Part shown: piece after piece, positions 7,779-16,143 of the stretch
How positions within the stretch are numbered: position 1 is the stretch's first letter
Layout: each line of letters begins with the position of its first letter
DNA from: Peristeroidobacter agariperforans
GTDB lineage: Bacteria; Pseudomonadota; Gammaproteobacteria; Steroidobacterales; Steroidobacteraceae
Assembly (NCBI RefSeq): GCF_004138335.1
Contig: NZ_RYFW01000001.1
Coordinates: forward strand, 1,426,001-1,490,000
DNA: 64,000 nucleotides
Reading direction: 5' to 3'
Notes under the pieces: model-generated
Database searches by the model: none
Told to the model about the DNA's origin: nothing
Seen by the model: only the letters and a program-made list of their open reading frames with translations
Position numbers and translations under genes: made by a program

Positions 7779-9776
7779 TTGAGCGATGCGCAACCGCCTC
7801 TGTGGCAGCGCCTGGTGTGGTACGCCTGCGGCGCGTTCGTTCTGCTCTTGCTGCCGGTCTTGAAGTACGCCGAGCTGTGGCAAACGCTGCCACGGCCGCA
7901 AAAGCTGGCGCTCGCGGTGGCACTCGGTGCGTTTGGCACCGCTTGCCTGCTGTCGCTGTTCATGGACCGGCTCGCCAGTTGGTCGGCTGCGGGCAAGGCG
8001 CTCATCCGCTCGTTCGCGGTGTTGAGCTTGTTTCTGGTAGCGGCCGTGACGGTGTCGATCTCACTGCCACGCTTCATGCTGATTCCGTTGGTCGTAGCCA
8101 TCGCGCTGATCGTGCCGTTGGCGATCAGCCCGCTGGGCCTGCGACGGCTGCCTCTGGCTGTCCTTGTCCTGGTTGCCGGCATGACGGCCGCCTATTCCTT
8201 CGGGCATCTCAATATGTCCGCCCAAGTCGAGCGCACTACGCGCGACGCCTATTTCTCGACTGCGTTTTATCCGCTGCACGCGATTATCCGTGAAGGATGG
8301 ATTCCCGAGCCGGCCACTCGCGGCGGCGGGTTGACCTTGATTGGCGATCGCCCGCTGCTCGGCACCGGCGATGGACATTTGTATCTGATCGACGCATCCG
8401 CCAGCGGTGAAGGTTTCAAGGTGACGGAGCTGCCGACCCAGGTGCCCGCGAATCGCGAAGAATTTGCGAAGGCGTTCGGCGGATCGGCACGCCAACCCAA
8501 ACGTTCAATGGACTGGCGCGAAGCGGGGCCGCCGCGGATGCAGACCTGGCGATTCCGGGTCGCCGATGTGGTTGCCGCGGTCGAAGGCGATCAGGTGCAC
8601 TTGTTCGCTTCGCATCACTATTGGAATGCCAAGGACCAATGTTTCGTTGCGAGGGTTTCGGAGCTGACAGCGCCGCTGGCTGATTTCGAGCAGAGCGTCG
8701 CCAACGCGAAATGGTCGACACTGTTCGAAACCACTCCTTGCGTGCCGCTCGAGGGGCCCGATCGCAAGCGAGGCAAGAATGCCTTCCGCGGCGAGGAGAT
8801 TGGCGGCGAACTGCTGCTGCTGGAGGACAACAAGCTGTTGCTCACGGTCGGCGATTCGGGCTTCTCCGGCATGGAATCGACCCAGATATTCGCACAGGAT
8901 CCGGCCGCCGACTTCGGCAAGACCATCCTGATCGATCGGGCGACCCGCGAGCACCGCATCTTCACGATGGGGCATCGCAATCCCCAGGGCCTCACGCGCA
9001 CCCGCGACGGCAAGATATGGTTGACGGAGCACGGCGAGCAGGGCGGCGATGAGCTCAACTTGTTACAAGACCAGGCCAACTATGGCTGGCCCAATGTGAC
9101 TTACGGCACCGAGTACGGCTCGAACGTGTGGCCGCACAATCCGCACCAAGGTCAGCACCTGGGTTATCGACAACCGACGATGGCGTGGGTGCCGAGCGTC
9201 GGCACCTCTGCGGTCGCAACCATCGACAGCAAATTGTTTCCAGTCTGGCAGGACAACCTGCTGGTCGGCTCGCTCTCCAGTCGAGCGCTTTATCGACTGG
9301 TGCTCGTCGAGGATCGGGTGGTCGTGCAGGAGCCGATCGCTCTCGACAAGCGTGTGCGCGACATCCTGCAGATGCCGGACGGGCGCATCATGATCTGGAG
9401 CGATGACTGGGCGCTGACCCTGCTCGAGCCTGCCAGCCAGCACAACGGCACCAGCTTGTTCGCGACCCAGTGCCTGGGCTGCCACGGCATCGCCGATGGC
9501 ATGACCCATCGGCTCGGCCCGGACCTGTTCGGCGTGGTCGGTCGGCGCATCGGCGACGCCCCCGGCTACGATGAATACTCGGCTGCGATGAAGGCGCAGC
9601 AGGGCGCCTGGGACGAGGCGCGGCTGGATAAATTCCTGCAGCAGCCGGCCGCTGCCGTGCCCGGGACATCGATGGCTTTCCCGGGGGTGCCGGATGCGCA
9701 GCAGCGCAAGGCGCTCATCGAGTATTTGAAGAAGAGTGAGCCGATCGACAAGCGGGGTGTGGTTTCGGCCCCATAA
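7779..9776 (+). CDS. Membrane-anchored PQQ-type sugar dehydrogenase fused to cytochrome c
   Basis: This 665-residue protein has three parts. The N-terminal ~150 residues hold about five hydrophobic segments. A glucose/sorbosone dehydrogenase-type six-bladed propeller follows, recognisable by GHRNPQGL and EHGEQGGDELN, with the catalytic domain probably periplasmic. The C-terminus is a class I cytochrome c with C565-L-G-C568-H569 and a probable axial Met at 632 (GTSMAF). It would oxidise a sugar or aldose-like substrate and pass electrons through its own haem to the respiratory chain. The TTG start at 7779 follows an AGGGGG about ten bases upstream but is not certain. It lies 125 bp after the TonB receptor and may share its regulation. 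Confidence 0.85.
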   Translation: MSDAQPPLWQRLVWYACGAFVLLLLPVLKYAELWQTLPRPQKLALAVALGAFGTACLLSLFMDRLASWSAAGKALIRSFAVLSLFLVAAVTVSISLPRFMLIPLVVAIALIVPLAISPLGLRRLPLAVLVLVAGMTAAYSFGHLNMSAQVERTTRDAYFSTAFYPLHAIIREGWIPEPATRGGGLTLIGDRPLLGTGDGHLYLIDASASGEGFKVTELPTQVPANREEFAKAFGGSARQPKRSMDWREAGPPRMQTWRFRVADVVAAVEGDQVHLFASHHYWNAKDQCFVARVSELTAPLADFEQSVANAKWSTLFETTPCVPLEGPDRKRGKNAFRGEEIGGELLLLEDNKLLLTVGDSGFSGMESTQIFAQDPAADFGKTILIDRATREHRIFTMGHRNPQGLTRTRDGKIWLTEHGEQGGDELNLLQDQANYGWPNVTYGTEYGSNVWPHNPHQGQHLGYRQPTMAWVPSVGTSAVATIDSKLFPVWQDNLLVGSLSSRALYRLVLVEDRVVVQEPIALDKRVRDILQMPDGRIMIWSDDWALTLLEPASQHNGTSLFATQCLGCHGIADGMTHRLGPDLFGVVGRRIGDAPGYDEYSAAMKAQQGAWDEARLDKFLQQPAAAVPGTSMAFPGVPDAQQRKALIEYLKKSEPIDKRGVVSAP

Positions 9777-9858
9777 CTCCCTGAAAGAATTAGGCCGTTG
9801 AATCTTTACACGAGGGTCGCGTATCTTAGGATGCACTGCCCCTTGCTGCGTCCGAGTC

Positions 9859-10470
9859 GTGCAACCGCAACTGTACAACTTGACCCAAGAGATCCTGCGG
9901 ACCGATGTCTCAGGAATGCCCCTGGAGTGGATTGACTACCGGGATGCGGTACGGCTGTACCACACGGAGCAGGTGGCATACACCTGCGGGACGCGGCTGT
10001 ACCGGCTGCTCGGTGGCACCAACGCCCGCTCGGGATTGCAGACCGTCGTGGAAGTGAATTCCATCATTGCCACGATCGGCCATACCCACAATCCCGGCAA
10101 CCTGCGGCACGACTACACGCCGCCGCTGAACAATCAGACATTGTTCAAGCGCGACGCGCATTTGTGCCTGTACTGCGGGCAGCGTTTCCCGTCCAGTCTG
10201 CTGTCGCGGGACCATATCCGGCCGCTCAGCCAGGGCGGGTTGGATTTGTGGACCAATGTGGTGACGGCTTGCCGTCGTTGTAACAACCTGAAGGCGTCGA
10301 AGACTCCCGAACAGGCCGGCCTGCAGTTGATCGCCGTGCCGTTCAAGCCGACGTACGCCGAGTACATTTATTTGAAAGGCCGCCGGGTGCTGGCGGACCA
10401 GATGGAATATCTGCTGGCGCATTTCCCGCGCTCGAGTCCGTTGCACGCCCGTCTCAAATTGCAGTGTTGA
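9859..10470 (+). CDS. HNH endonuclease
   Basis: This 203-residue protein has a clear HNH nuclease centre at about residues 95-150. It includes CLYCG (first zinc pair), SRDHIRPLSQGG (catalytic His), TNVVTACRRCNNLKAS (conserved Asn and second zinc pair). The N-terminal half is a family-specific domain I cannot assign to a function. The GTG start at 9859 is the only start giving the full N-terminus. The end overlaps the start of the 5'-3' exonuclease gene by 7 bp, so the two are probably translated together. Such stand-alone HNH proteins occur widely in proteobacteria with unproven roles in DNA processing. Confidence 0.88.
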   Translation: MQPQLYNLTQEILRTDVSGMPLEWIDYRDAVRLYHTEQVAYTCGTRLYRLLGGTNARSGLQTVVEVNSIIATIGHTHNPGNLRHDYTPPLNNQTLFKRDAHLCLYCGQRFPSSLLSRDHIRPLSQGGLDLWTNVVTACRRCNNLKASKTPEQAGLQLIAVPFKPTYAEYIYLKGRRVLADQMEYLLAHFPRSSPLHARLKLQC

Positions 10471-11378
10471 ATTCTGATTTTCTCGTTCAGCGTCCGGTGT
10501 ATCTGATCGATGCATCGGTGTTCGTGTTCCGTGCCTGGCATTCCGTCCCGCTCGACCTGGTCGATGCGGACGGCAATGCCGTCAATGCCCTGCACGGCTT
10601 CAGTCGATTTCTCGGCGAGCTCATCGAGCGCGTGCGCCCGGAGCACATCGCGGTCGCTTTCGACGCCGGCCTGGTCACGTCGTTCCGCAAGCGCCTGTAT
10701 CCCCCTTACAAGGCCAATCGCGAGCCCGCGCCGGTAGATCTGAAACGTCAGTTCCTGCTGTGCCAGCGGGTGTGCGCCGGGCTGGGTATTGCCTCGTTCG
10801 TCAGCGGCGATTACGAGGCCGATGACATCATCGGCACGCTCGCCACTCGCGCCCGCGCCGAAGGCCACAAAGTCGTGATCGTCACTCGCGACAAGGATCT
10901 TTCGCAGCTGGTACGGCCCGGCGACGAGTATTGGGATTACATCAGCGACAAGCGTTTCCCTTACGAGCGGATCGCAGATCGTTTCGGCGTGCGCCCCGAG
11001 CGCATGGCCTGTTTTCTGGCGCTGATGGGTGACGCTGTCGACAACATTCCCGGCGTGCCCGGCGTCGGTCGCAAGACGGCGTCCACCTTGTTCTATCACT
11101 TCGAGTCGCTGGCTCATTTGTATAGCGACCTCGACCGGGTGTTGCAGATCAAGCTGCGCAACGCCGGGTTCGTCTGCGGCCAGCTGCGCGATCATCGCGA
11201 GTCCGCGTTTCTCGCCCGGCAACTCACCGAAATAGCCTGCGATATGCCGCTCGATGTGGAGCTGGCGCAGCTGCGTCGGCGACCTCCGGACCTGGGCGAG
11301 CTCAATAAGCTTTACGACACCGTCGGTTTCGGCCGGCTGTTGCGCAATCAGGCGGAGCGCATCACCGCGCTCAGCTAG
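10464..11378 (+). CDS. 5'-3' exonuclease / flap-endonuclease family protein (PolA N-domain-like)
   Basis: This 304-residue protein is homologous to the 5' nuclease domain of DNA polymerase I and to ExoIX (Xni). The PIN-like core shows YLIDASVFVFRAWH, AFDAG, YKANRE, YEADDIIGTLA and TRDKDLSQLV, which carry the acidic metal-binding residues. A helix-hairpin-helix DNA-binding segment follows (DNIPGVPGVGRKTA). It likely removes 5' flaps or RNA primers during repair or replication. A GTG at 10464, with a TTG one codon later as alternative, overlaps the HNH gene. There is no polymerase domain, so this is a stand-alone enzyme. Confidence 0.9.
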   Translation: MLNSDFLVQRPVYLIDASVFVFRAWHSVPLDLVDADGNAVNALHGFSRFLGELIERVRPEHIAVAFDAGLVTSFRKRLYPPYKANREPAPVDLKRQFLLCQRVCAGLGIASFVSGDYEADDIIGTLATRARAEGHKVVIVTRDKDLSQLVRPGDEYWDYISDKRFPYERIADRFGVRPERMACFLALMGDAVDNIPGVPGVGRKTASTLFYHFESLAHLYSDLDRVLQIKLRNAGFVCGQLRDHRESAFLARQLTEIACDMPLDVELAQLRRRPPDLGELNKLYDTVGFGRLLRNQAERITALS

Positions 11379-11488
11379 CGCATTTCGCGTGCACCGGGCA
11401 CGCGATTTCTGCGGAAAAATCCCTCAAAATCGCCTGTGCGAGACGACTTTCCGGTCGCATCGTGGCGGCCCCTGCACCAGGAGCTGCC

Positions 11489-11905
11489 ATGCGAGTTGCC
11501 ACGCTGATCCTCGGATCCGTGCTGTTGACACATTCGGCCGAGGCACAAACCCCCATTTACCGCTGCACTGGCCAGTCCGGGACGGTTTATTCAGACCGTC
11601 CCTGCGCGGCGGACGCCAATCCTCACGAAATCGACGACAGTCGCGTTACTGTGTACACGCCCGCACCGGCAGCTAAGCAGCCGTCGGCAAAGGCTGCAGC
11701 CAAGCCAACAAGAGCCAGATCGCCCAAGCAGGCGCGGCTCCCTGATCCAGCCAAACATCGACTCGCCTGCGCTAGGCTCGAACAGTCCTTGCGCGACGTG
11801 CGTACCAAAATGCGTACTGGCTACGGCGCCAAGGAAGGCGAACGCTTGAAGATGCGACAGCGTCAGCTCGAGCAGCGGCGACGTTTGGAAAAGTGCGGCC
11901 GATGA
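11489..11905 (+). CDS. DUF4124 domain exported protein
   Basis: This 138-residue protein has a signal peptide (hydrophobic LILGSVLLT, cleavage probably after SAEA). A short DUF4124 motif, PIYRCTGQSGTVYSDRPC, has two cysteines that could pair. The rest is a Lys/Ala/Arg-rich linker and a charged helical C-terminus with three further cysteines. The ATG at 11489 follows AGGAG (11479-11483) at ideal spacing; an in-frame GTG 27 bp upstream lacks this. DUF4124 proteins are common small periplasmic proteins of gammaproteobacteria with no established role. Confidence 0.82.
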   Translation: MRVATLILGSVLLTHSAEAQTPIYRCTGQSGTVYSDRPCAADANPHEIDDSRVTVYTPAPAAKQPSAKAAAKPTRARSPKQARLPDPAKHRLACARLEQSLRDVRTKMRTGYGAKEGERLKMRQRQLEQRRRLEKCGR

Positions 11906-12013
11906 AACTCGCGCGGCTTGTGAGGTAGTACCAGCGGCGCATGTTGTGAGCGCATAATGTCGCCGTACGGAGTCAGCAACAACAGTAATCGGCGGCAAAG
12001 TCAGGGGGTCGTC

Positions 12014-12532
12014 ATGGTTGCGTTTACTACTCACATGGGATTGAAACGGATTGCGGCCGGTCTGCTCGCGGCCGTCTGGTTGGTCGCCGCGCCGCTGGCG
12101 GCGCAAGCACAGGACAGCAAAGCGGTGGACGATTTGATGGGGCAGGCGAACAAGGCCATGCAGAAGGGCCAGCCGCGCGATGCAGAGAACCTGCTGCGGA
12201 AGGCGATCGACGCGGCCCCCAATCGATCGGAGCTGTATGCGCTACGCGCGCGTGCCCGTGACTCTTCGGGCAAGTTCGACGCCGCGCTCGAAGACTGCAA
12301 CAAGTACATCGAGCTGGAGCCGAACGACGCCTACGGCTATTTGACGCGCTCGCGCGTCTACGTGTCGTTGGACAAGCCAGAGTCGGCGCTGGCCGATGCC
12401 AACAAGGCGATCGAGCTGGAGCCCAACGAGCCGGATGGTTATTACCGGCGCTCGGATATCTATCGCGAGATGAACAAGGACGCCGAAGCCAAGGCCGATG
12501 AGAAGAAGGCCGAGGAATTGGAGAAGCGTTGA
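12014..12532 (+). CDS. Exported tetratricopeptide-repeat protein
   Basis: This 172-residue protein has a signal peptide ending near APLAAQAQ and about three to four tandem TPR units. Recognisable repeat units include APNRSELYALRARARDSSG, LEPNDAYGYLTRSRVY and LEPNEPDGYYRRSDIY, spaced by 34 residues. The C-terminus is a Lys/Glu-rich helix. TPR proteins act as protein-interaction scaffolds, here probably periplasmic. The ATG at 12014 is preferred because CAGGGGG lies just upstream; ATGs at 11957 and 12035 are alternatives. Its partner is unknown. Confidence 0.82.
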   Translation: MVAFTTHMGLKRIAAGLLAAVWLVAAPLAAQAQDSKAVDDLMGQANKAMQKGQPRDAENLLRKAIDAAPNRSELYALRARARDSSGKFDAALEDCNKYIELEPNDAYGYLTRSRVYVSLDKPESALADANKAIELEPNEPDGYYRRSDIYREMNKDAEAKADEKKAEELEKR

Positions 12533-12587
12533 CGGACTAGAGTATCGGGCGGCCCAGGAAACTGGCGCCGCCCGATGAAACGTCGCC

Positions 12588-14363
12588 TCACCGCGGGGCG
12601 TTAGCCACGCGGAACACCGGATACAAGTTGTAACGCTCGTCCCACGACGAGTGGCGCTTGTAGAAGAAGTCGAGCCGCGCACTCGGATCGGCGGCGAACT
12701 TCGGATCTTCGAGGCGACGCTCGAATTCACGGCGCAACGCCGGATCTTGCTTCAGCATCTGCTCGGCCACCTCTTCGGCCACGTACGCCTCCATATATTC
12801 CTTGCGCTCGAACGCGGCCGCGAAGTAACCCCAGCTCACCAGCGAATCCGGATCGCGGGGTTCGAGCAACACCATCGCCAGCTCGGCCTTCGGCTGAGCG
12901 ATAGGCACGAACAGCGCGCCCGCCGCGATGTCCTGCTTTTCTTTGTTCCAGTTGCCATCGACCGAGAACACGCTGCGACCTTCAAAGGTCGAGCCGGCGG
13001 GCTGCGCCTTGCTGGCGCGGAACACTTCGACTTCAGAGTCGGTCTGCGCTTGCGCGAGCGTCCGGAACTCGATGCCGTGCAGAGTCAGCTTGTCACCGAC
13101 CATGCGCGCATGACTTGCCGGAATGAGATATCCACCGCGGGGCGCGGTCACGGTGATGTCCGGCGTCACTTCATCCCGTAACGGGATGCGCCAGATCTGC
13201 GGACGCTTATCGTTGTAACGAGTCAGCAGTGCGCCCGACACTGCAGAGGGCACGCGCTCATACTCATAGCCGCGAAAGTCGATCGTCTTGAAGTGCGGTG
13301 TGTTCTGGTAGGTGAGCGCGACGGTGGTACCGCCCAGGGTCGAGGCTTCCCGGTCGGCCGCCTGCGCCGCCGCCAGCCACTGCTTGCCATCGCGCGCCGC
13401 CATTTCCATCAAGGAAATGATGGTGTGATGAGTGATGCGCACGCGGGTGGGGTAGTCCTTCCATGAATGAGTTTCCACCAGCACGCCGAGGCGGTTGCGG
13501 CTGGCCCAGTACTCCTGCGAGAAACGCTTCGGGCCGACCGAGACCGCAAAGCCCGTCGACGGATCGTCGTCCCTGATGAACGAAGGATAGAAGTCGACCG
13601 GGAGCGAGCCCTTGTCGGTCGCGCGCTTCATCAACTCATCGCGCAACGCTACGCCGGCCTGGCGAATCGGCTGGCGCCCGGCCAGCGTCGGCGAGACGCT
13701 GTAAGAGATGTCGTGCTCGAACTTCGCGCCGTCGGTGACGTGCAGGTCGACGTACAGAATCGGATCCCACTCGCCCAACAGGCGCAGCATGGCTTGCATC
13801 TCGGGCGCTTCGGCTTTGACGTAGTCGCGATTCAAGTTGAGGTTCTGCGACGTCACGCGCCAGCCCATTTCTTCCGGACCGACTTGATTGGGCCGATTCC
13901 AACGACCGAAGCGCTCATGGCCGTCGACGTTGAGCACCGGCACGAACACCAGCGTCGCAGTCTTCAGTGCATCTTTGGCGAGCGCGCCTTCGAGCATCTG
14001 GCGCAAGGCGAGGAAGCCCGCGTCTTTGCCATCGATCTCGCCGGCGTGAATACCGCCCTGCATGAGCACGATCGGGCGACCGGCGCGATGTGCGGCGGCC
14101 GGGTCGAGCACGCCATCGGCAGAAGCGGCCAGCGCCAGCATGGGCCGGCCTTCGGGCGTGCGGCCGAACTCGAAACAGCGCACCTGTTGCGGCCACTGTT
14201 GTTGGAAGGCCGGGCACAGACGCTCGACTTCCTCGTAACGACCGGTGCGCTTGTTACCGGATTGTTCGGCGACGGTGCGCAGCGAACTGGCGCCGGGCGC
14301 AGCGGCGAGGACCTGCCCTATCGAGCAAAGAGCGATGAGTGCAGCGATTTTATGACGAATCAT
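12588..14363 (-). CDS. M14-family zinc carboxypeptidase, secreted
   Basis: This 591-residue protein has a signal peptide (IALCSIGQVLAAAPG) and an M14 metallocarboxypeptidase domain. The zinc ligands are recognisable in GGIHAGEIDGKDA (HxxE) and the later LYVDLHVTDG (His). VETHSWKDY may hold the catalytic-side Glu. The C-terminal third is a beta-rich extension typical of the larger Xanthomonadales members. It should trim C-terminal residues from peptides in the periplasm or outside. The start at 14363 is chosen for its AGGAAGT ribosome site and correct signal-peptide position. It is divergent from the dioxygenase gene. Confidence 0.88.
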   Translation of the reverse strand: MIRHKIAALIALCSIGQVLAAAPGASSLRTVAEQSGNKRTGRYEEVERLCPAFQQQWPQQVRCFEFGRTPEGRPMLALAASADGVLDPAAAHRAGRPIVLMQGGIHAGEIDGKDAGFLALRQMLEGALAKDALKTATLVFVPVLNVDGHERFGRWNRPNQVGPEEMGWRVTSQNLNLNRDYVKAEAPEMQAMLRLLGEWDPILYVDLHVTDGAKFEHDISYSVSPTLAGRQPIRQAGVALRDELMKRATDKGSLPVDFYPSFIRDDDPSTGFAVSVGPKRFSQEYWASRNRLGVLVETHSWKDYPTRVRITHHTIISLMEMAARDGKQWLAAAQAADREASTLGGTTVALTYQNTPHFKTIDFRGYEYERVPSAVSGALLTRYNDKRPQIWRIPLRDEVTPDITVTAPRGGYLIPASHARMVGDKLTLHGIEFRTLAQAQTDSEVEVFRASKAQPAGSTFEGRSVFSVDGNWNKEKQDIAAGALFVPIAQPKAELAMVLLEPRDPDSLVSWGYFAAAFERKEYMEAYVAEEVAEQMLKQDPALRREFERRLEDPKFAADPSARLDFFYKRHSSWDERYNLYPVFRVANAPR

Positions 14364-14495
14364 TAACGACTTCCTGTACGGGCAAGCGCGCAAGGTTACT
14401 GTATTGGCCGGTCGGAATCTGTCTCGTTTCTTGCGCCAGTAGCGCTAAAATCAGCAGGCCGGCTGCTCGTGTGCAGCTGTCGGCGGGAGTGCGTC

Positions 14496-15224
14496 TTGAA
14501 ACTGAGCAGAGCGAACGGTGATGCAGCGACGACGCTGCACGAAGTGGGCTGTGTGTTGTTGCAGCCGGACGAGCTGGCGGCGGAGTGCCGCGTCAAGCTC
14601 GAGGATCTCGGCAGACTCGCGCCCAGCTGGAATCAACTGCCTCGCGACGCGTACTTGCGCGACGGCGGTCGCTATCGTTCGCGGCGGCACAGTTGTTTCA
14701 TTTACGAACCAGCACACCCGCTGCAGCTCGTTCCTCATCGCGCGCACTGGCAACCCACTGAATACAACGCGCTCCATGGTGGCATGGAGCGTTGGTTCGA
14801 GCCCATGAGCGACGAGGTGTTGCAAACACCTGTGTGGAGTCGTCTCATCAGCGGGCTCGCCGAGCTGTTCGCTGGCGCGCGGCCCGTGCAGCGCTGGCAT
14901 ATCGAAGCACATCAGTTCCGCATCGACACCGCCGAAGGCATCGGCCGGCCGACGCCCGAAGGCGCGCATCGCGACGGCGTCGATTATGTCGCCGTGATCC
15001 TCGTGAACCGGTTCCATGTGCGCGGCGGCGAGACTCGCGTGTTCGAGGCCGAAGGCATTTCGGGCGTGCGCTTCACCATGAGCGCGCCGTGGACGGCACT
15101 GTTGCTGGATGATGCGAAAGTGATCCACGAGACCACGCCGATTCAAAATGACGGCCCGGGCGGAGTGCGCGACACGCTGGTGATCACGTTCCGTGAGCGC
15201 GGCTTTCAGGCGCCCGGCGCATGA
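14496..15224 (+). CDS. 2-oxoglutarate/Fe(II) dioxygenase family protein
   Basis: This ~242-residue protein matches the family that includes the Bacillus L-isoleucine dioxygenase. The iron site is visible as AHRDGVDYVAVILVN (HxD), followed by GGETRVFE and the distal His/Arg region VIHETTPI and RDTLVITF. It probably hydroxylates a free amino acid or small acid using 2-oxoglutarate and O2; the substrate cannot be read from sequence. A TTG at 14496 behind CGGGAG is the best start; a GTG at 14469 would add nine residues. It is divergent from the M14 peptidase, with pyrF 80 bp downstream. Confidence 0.82.
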   Translation: MKLSRANGDAATTLHEVGCVLLQPDELAAECRVKLEDLGRLAPSWNQLPRDAYLRDGGRYRSRRHSCFIYEPAHPLQLVPHRAHWQPTEYNALHGGMERWFEPMSDEVLQTPVWSRLISGLAELFAGARPVQRWHIEAHQFRIDTAEGIGRPTPEGAHRDGVDYVAVILVNRFHVRGGETRVFEAEGISGVRFTMSAPWTALLLDDAKVIHETTPIQNDGPGGVRDTLVITFRERGFQAPGA

Positions 15225-15304
15225 GCATGCGTCATCTCATTACCGTCGAGCACATCGGGAGCGCTGAAAGTACAATGGCGCGTCGCCGATAAAGGTAGCC
15301 GCTC

Positions 15305-16138
15305 ATGCCCATGTTCGCCGCCCGCTTGCACCAGAAAATCGTCGAGCACAGCCCGCTGTGTGTCGGCATCGACCCGTCGGCGGCGCTGCTCAAATCGTGC
15401 AACCTGCCCAACACGCCGGATGGCGCGTTCGAGTTCGGTAAGCGGGTGCTGGAGGCGGCGGACTATCGCATCTCCCTGCTCAAGCCGCAGTCGGCCTTCT
15501 TCGAGCGCTTCGGTAGTGCCGGCTTGAAGGCGGTTGAAGAACTGACGACGCTGGCGCGCAGTCGCGAAGTGCTGGTGCTGCTCGATGGCAAGCGAGGTGA
15601 CATCGACACCACCGGTGCGGCGTACGCCGAAGGCTATTTTTCGTCGACGACGACTTTGCGTGTCGATGCCGTGACGACGCACGTGTACCTCGGCCTCGCC
15701 GCGCTCGATCCGTTTCTGGAAATCGCAGTGCGCGCCGAAGGCGGAGTGTTCGTCGTCGTGCGCTCTTCCAATCCCGAAGGGCGCGAGTTGCAGACGGCTC
15801 GCATGGCGAACGGCGAAACCGTCGCTCAAAACTTGTGCCGAGAGATCACGCTGCGCAATCGGAAGCAGGGCGAAGGACTTCAATATCTCGGCGCCGTCGT
15901 CGGAGCGACCTGCGACGATGCCGCAGCTACCGTGGATGCCTTGCCGCAGTCCTTCATTCTTGCGCCCGGTGTCGGCGCGCAGGGTGCAACCATTCAAGAC
16001 GTGTTGAAGCGCATGCCGTCGGCGCGCGGACGCGTGCTGCCGAATGTTTCCAGAGCGATCCTCGCGAACGGCGGCGGTGTTGCCGACATTCGCACCACCA
16101 TCCGCAGCTTGCAAGATCAGGCTCGCGAGCTGTTGTAA
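15305..16138 (+). CDS. pyrF: Orotidine 5'-phosphate decarboxylase, subfamily 2
   Basis: This 277-residue enzyme catalyses OMP to UMP, the last step of de novo UMP synthesis. LCVGIDPS begins the barrel, LKPQSAFFERFG binds the substrate, and LLDGKRGDIDTTGAAYAEG carries the catalytic Asp-Lys-x-x-Asp set. LAPGVGAQGA forms the phosphate-binding loop. The length and the KRGDIDTT form mark the longer subfamily 2 type, best known from mycobacteria, myxobacteria and beta-proteobacteria. A TACAAT -10-like hexamer lies at 15271-15276. The fructosamine kinase gene starts 5 bp downstream. Confidence 0.94.
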   Translation: MPMFAARLHQKIVEHSPLCVGIDPSAALLKSCNLPNTPDGAFEFGKRVLEAADYRISLLKPQSAFFERFGSAGLKAVEELTTLARSREVLVLLDGKRGDIDTTGAAYAEGYFSSTTTLRVDAVTTHVYLGLAALDPFLEIAVRAEGGVFVVVRSSNPEGRELQTARMANGETVAQNLCREITLRNRKQGEGLQYLGAVVGATCDDAAATVDALPQSFILAPGVGAQGATIQDVLKRMPSARGRVLPNVSRAILANGGGVADIRTTIRSLQDQARELL

Positions 16139-16143
16139 GCGTC

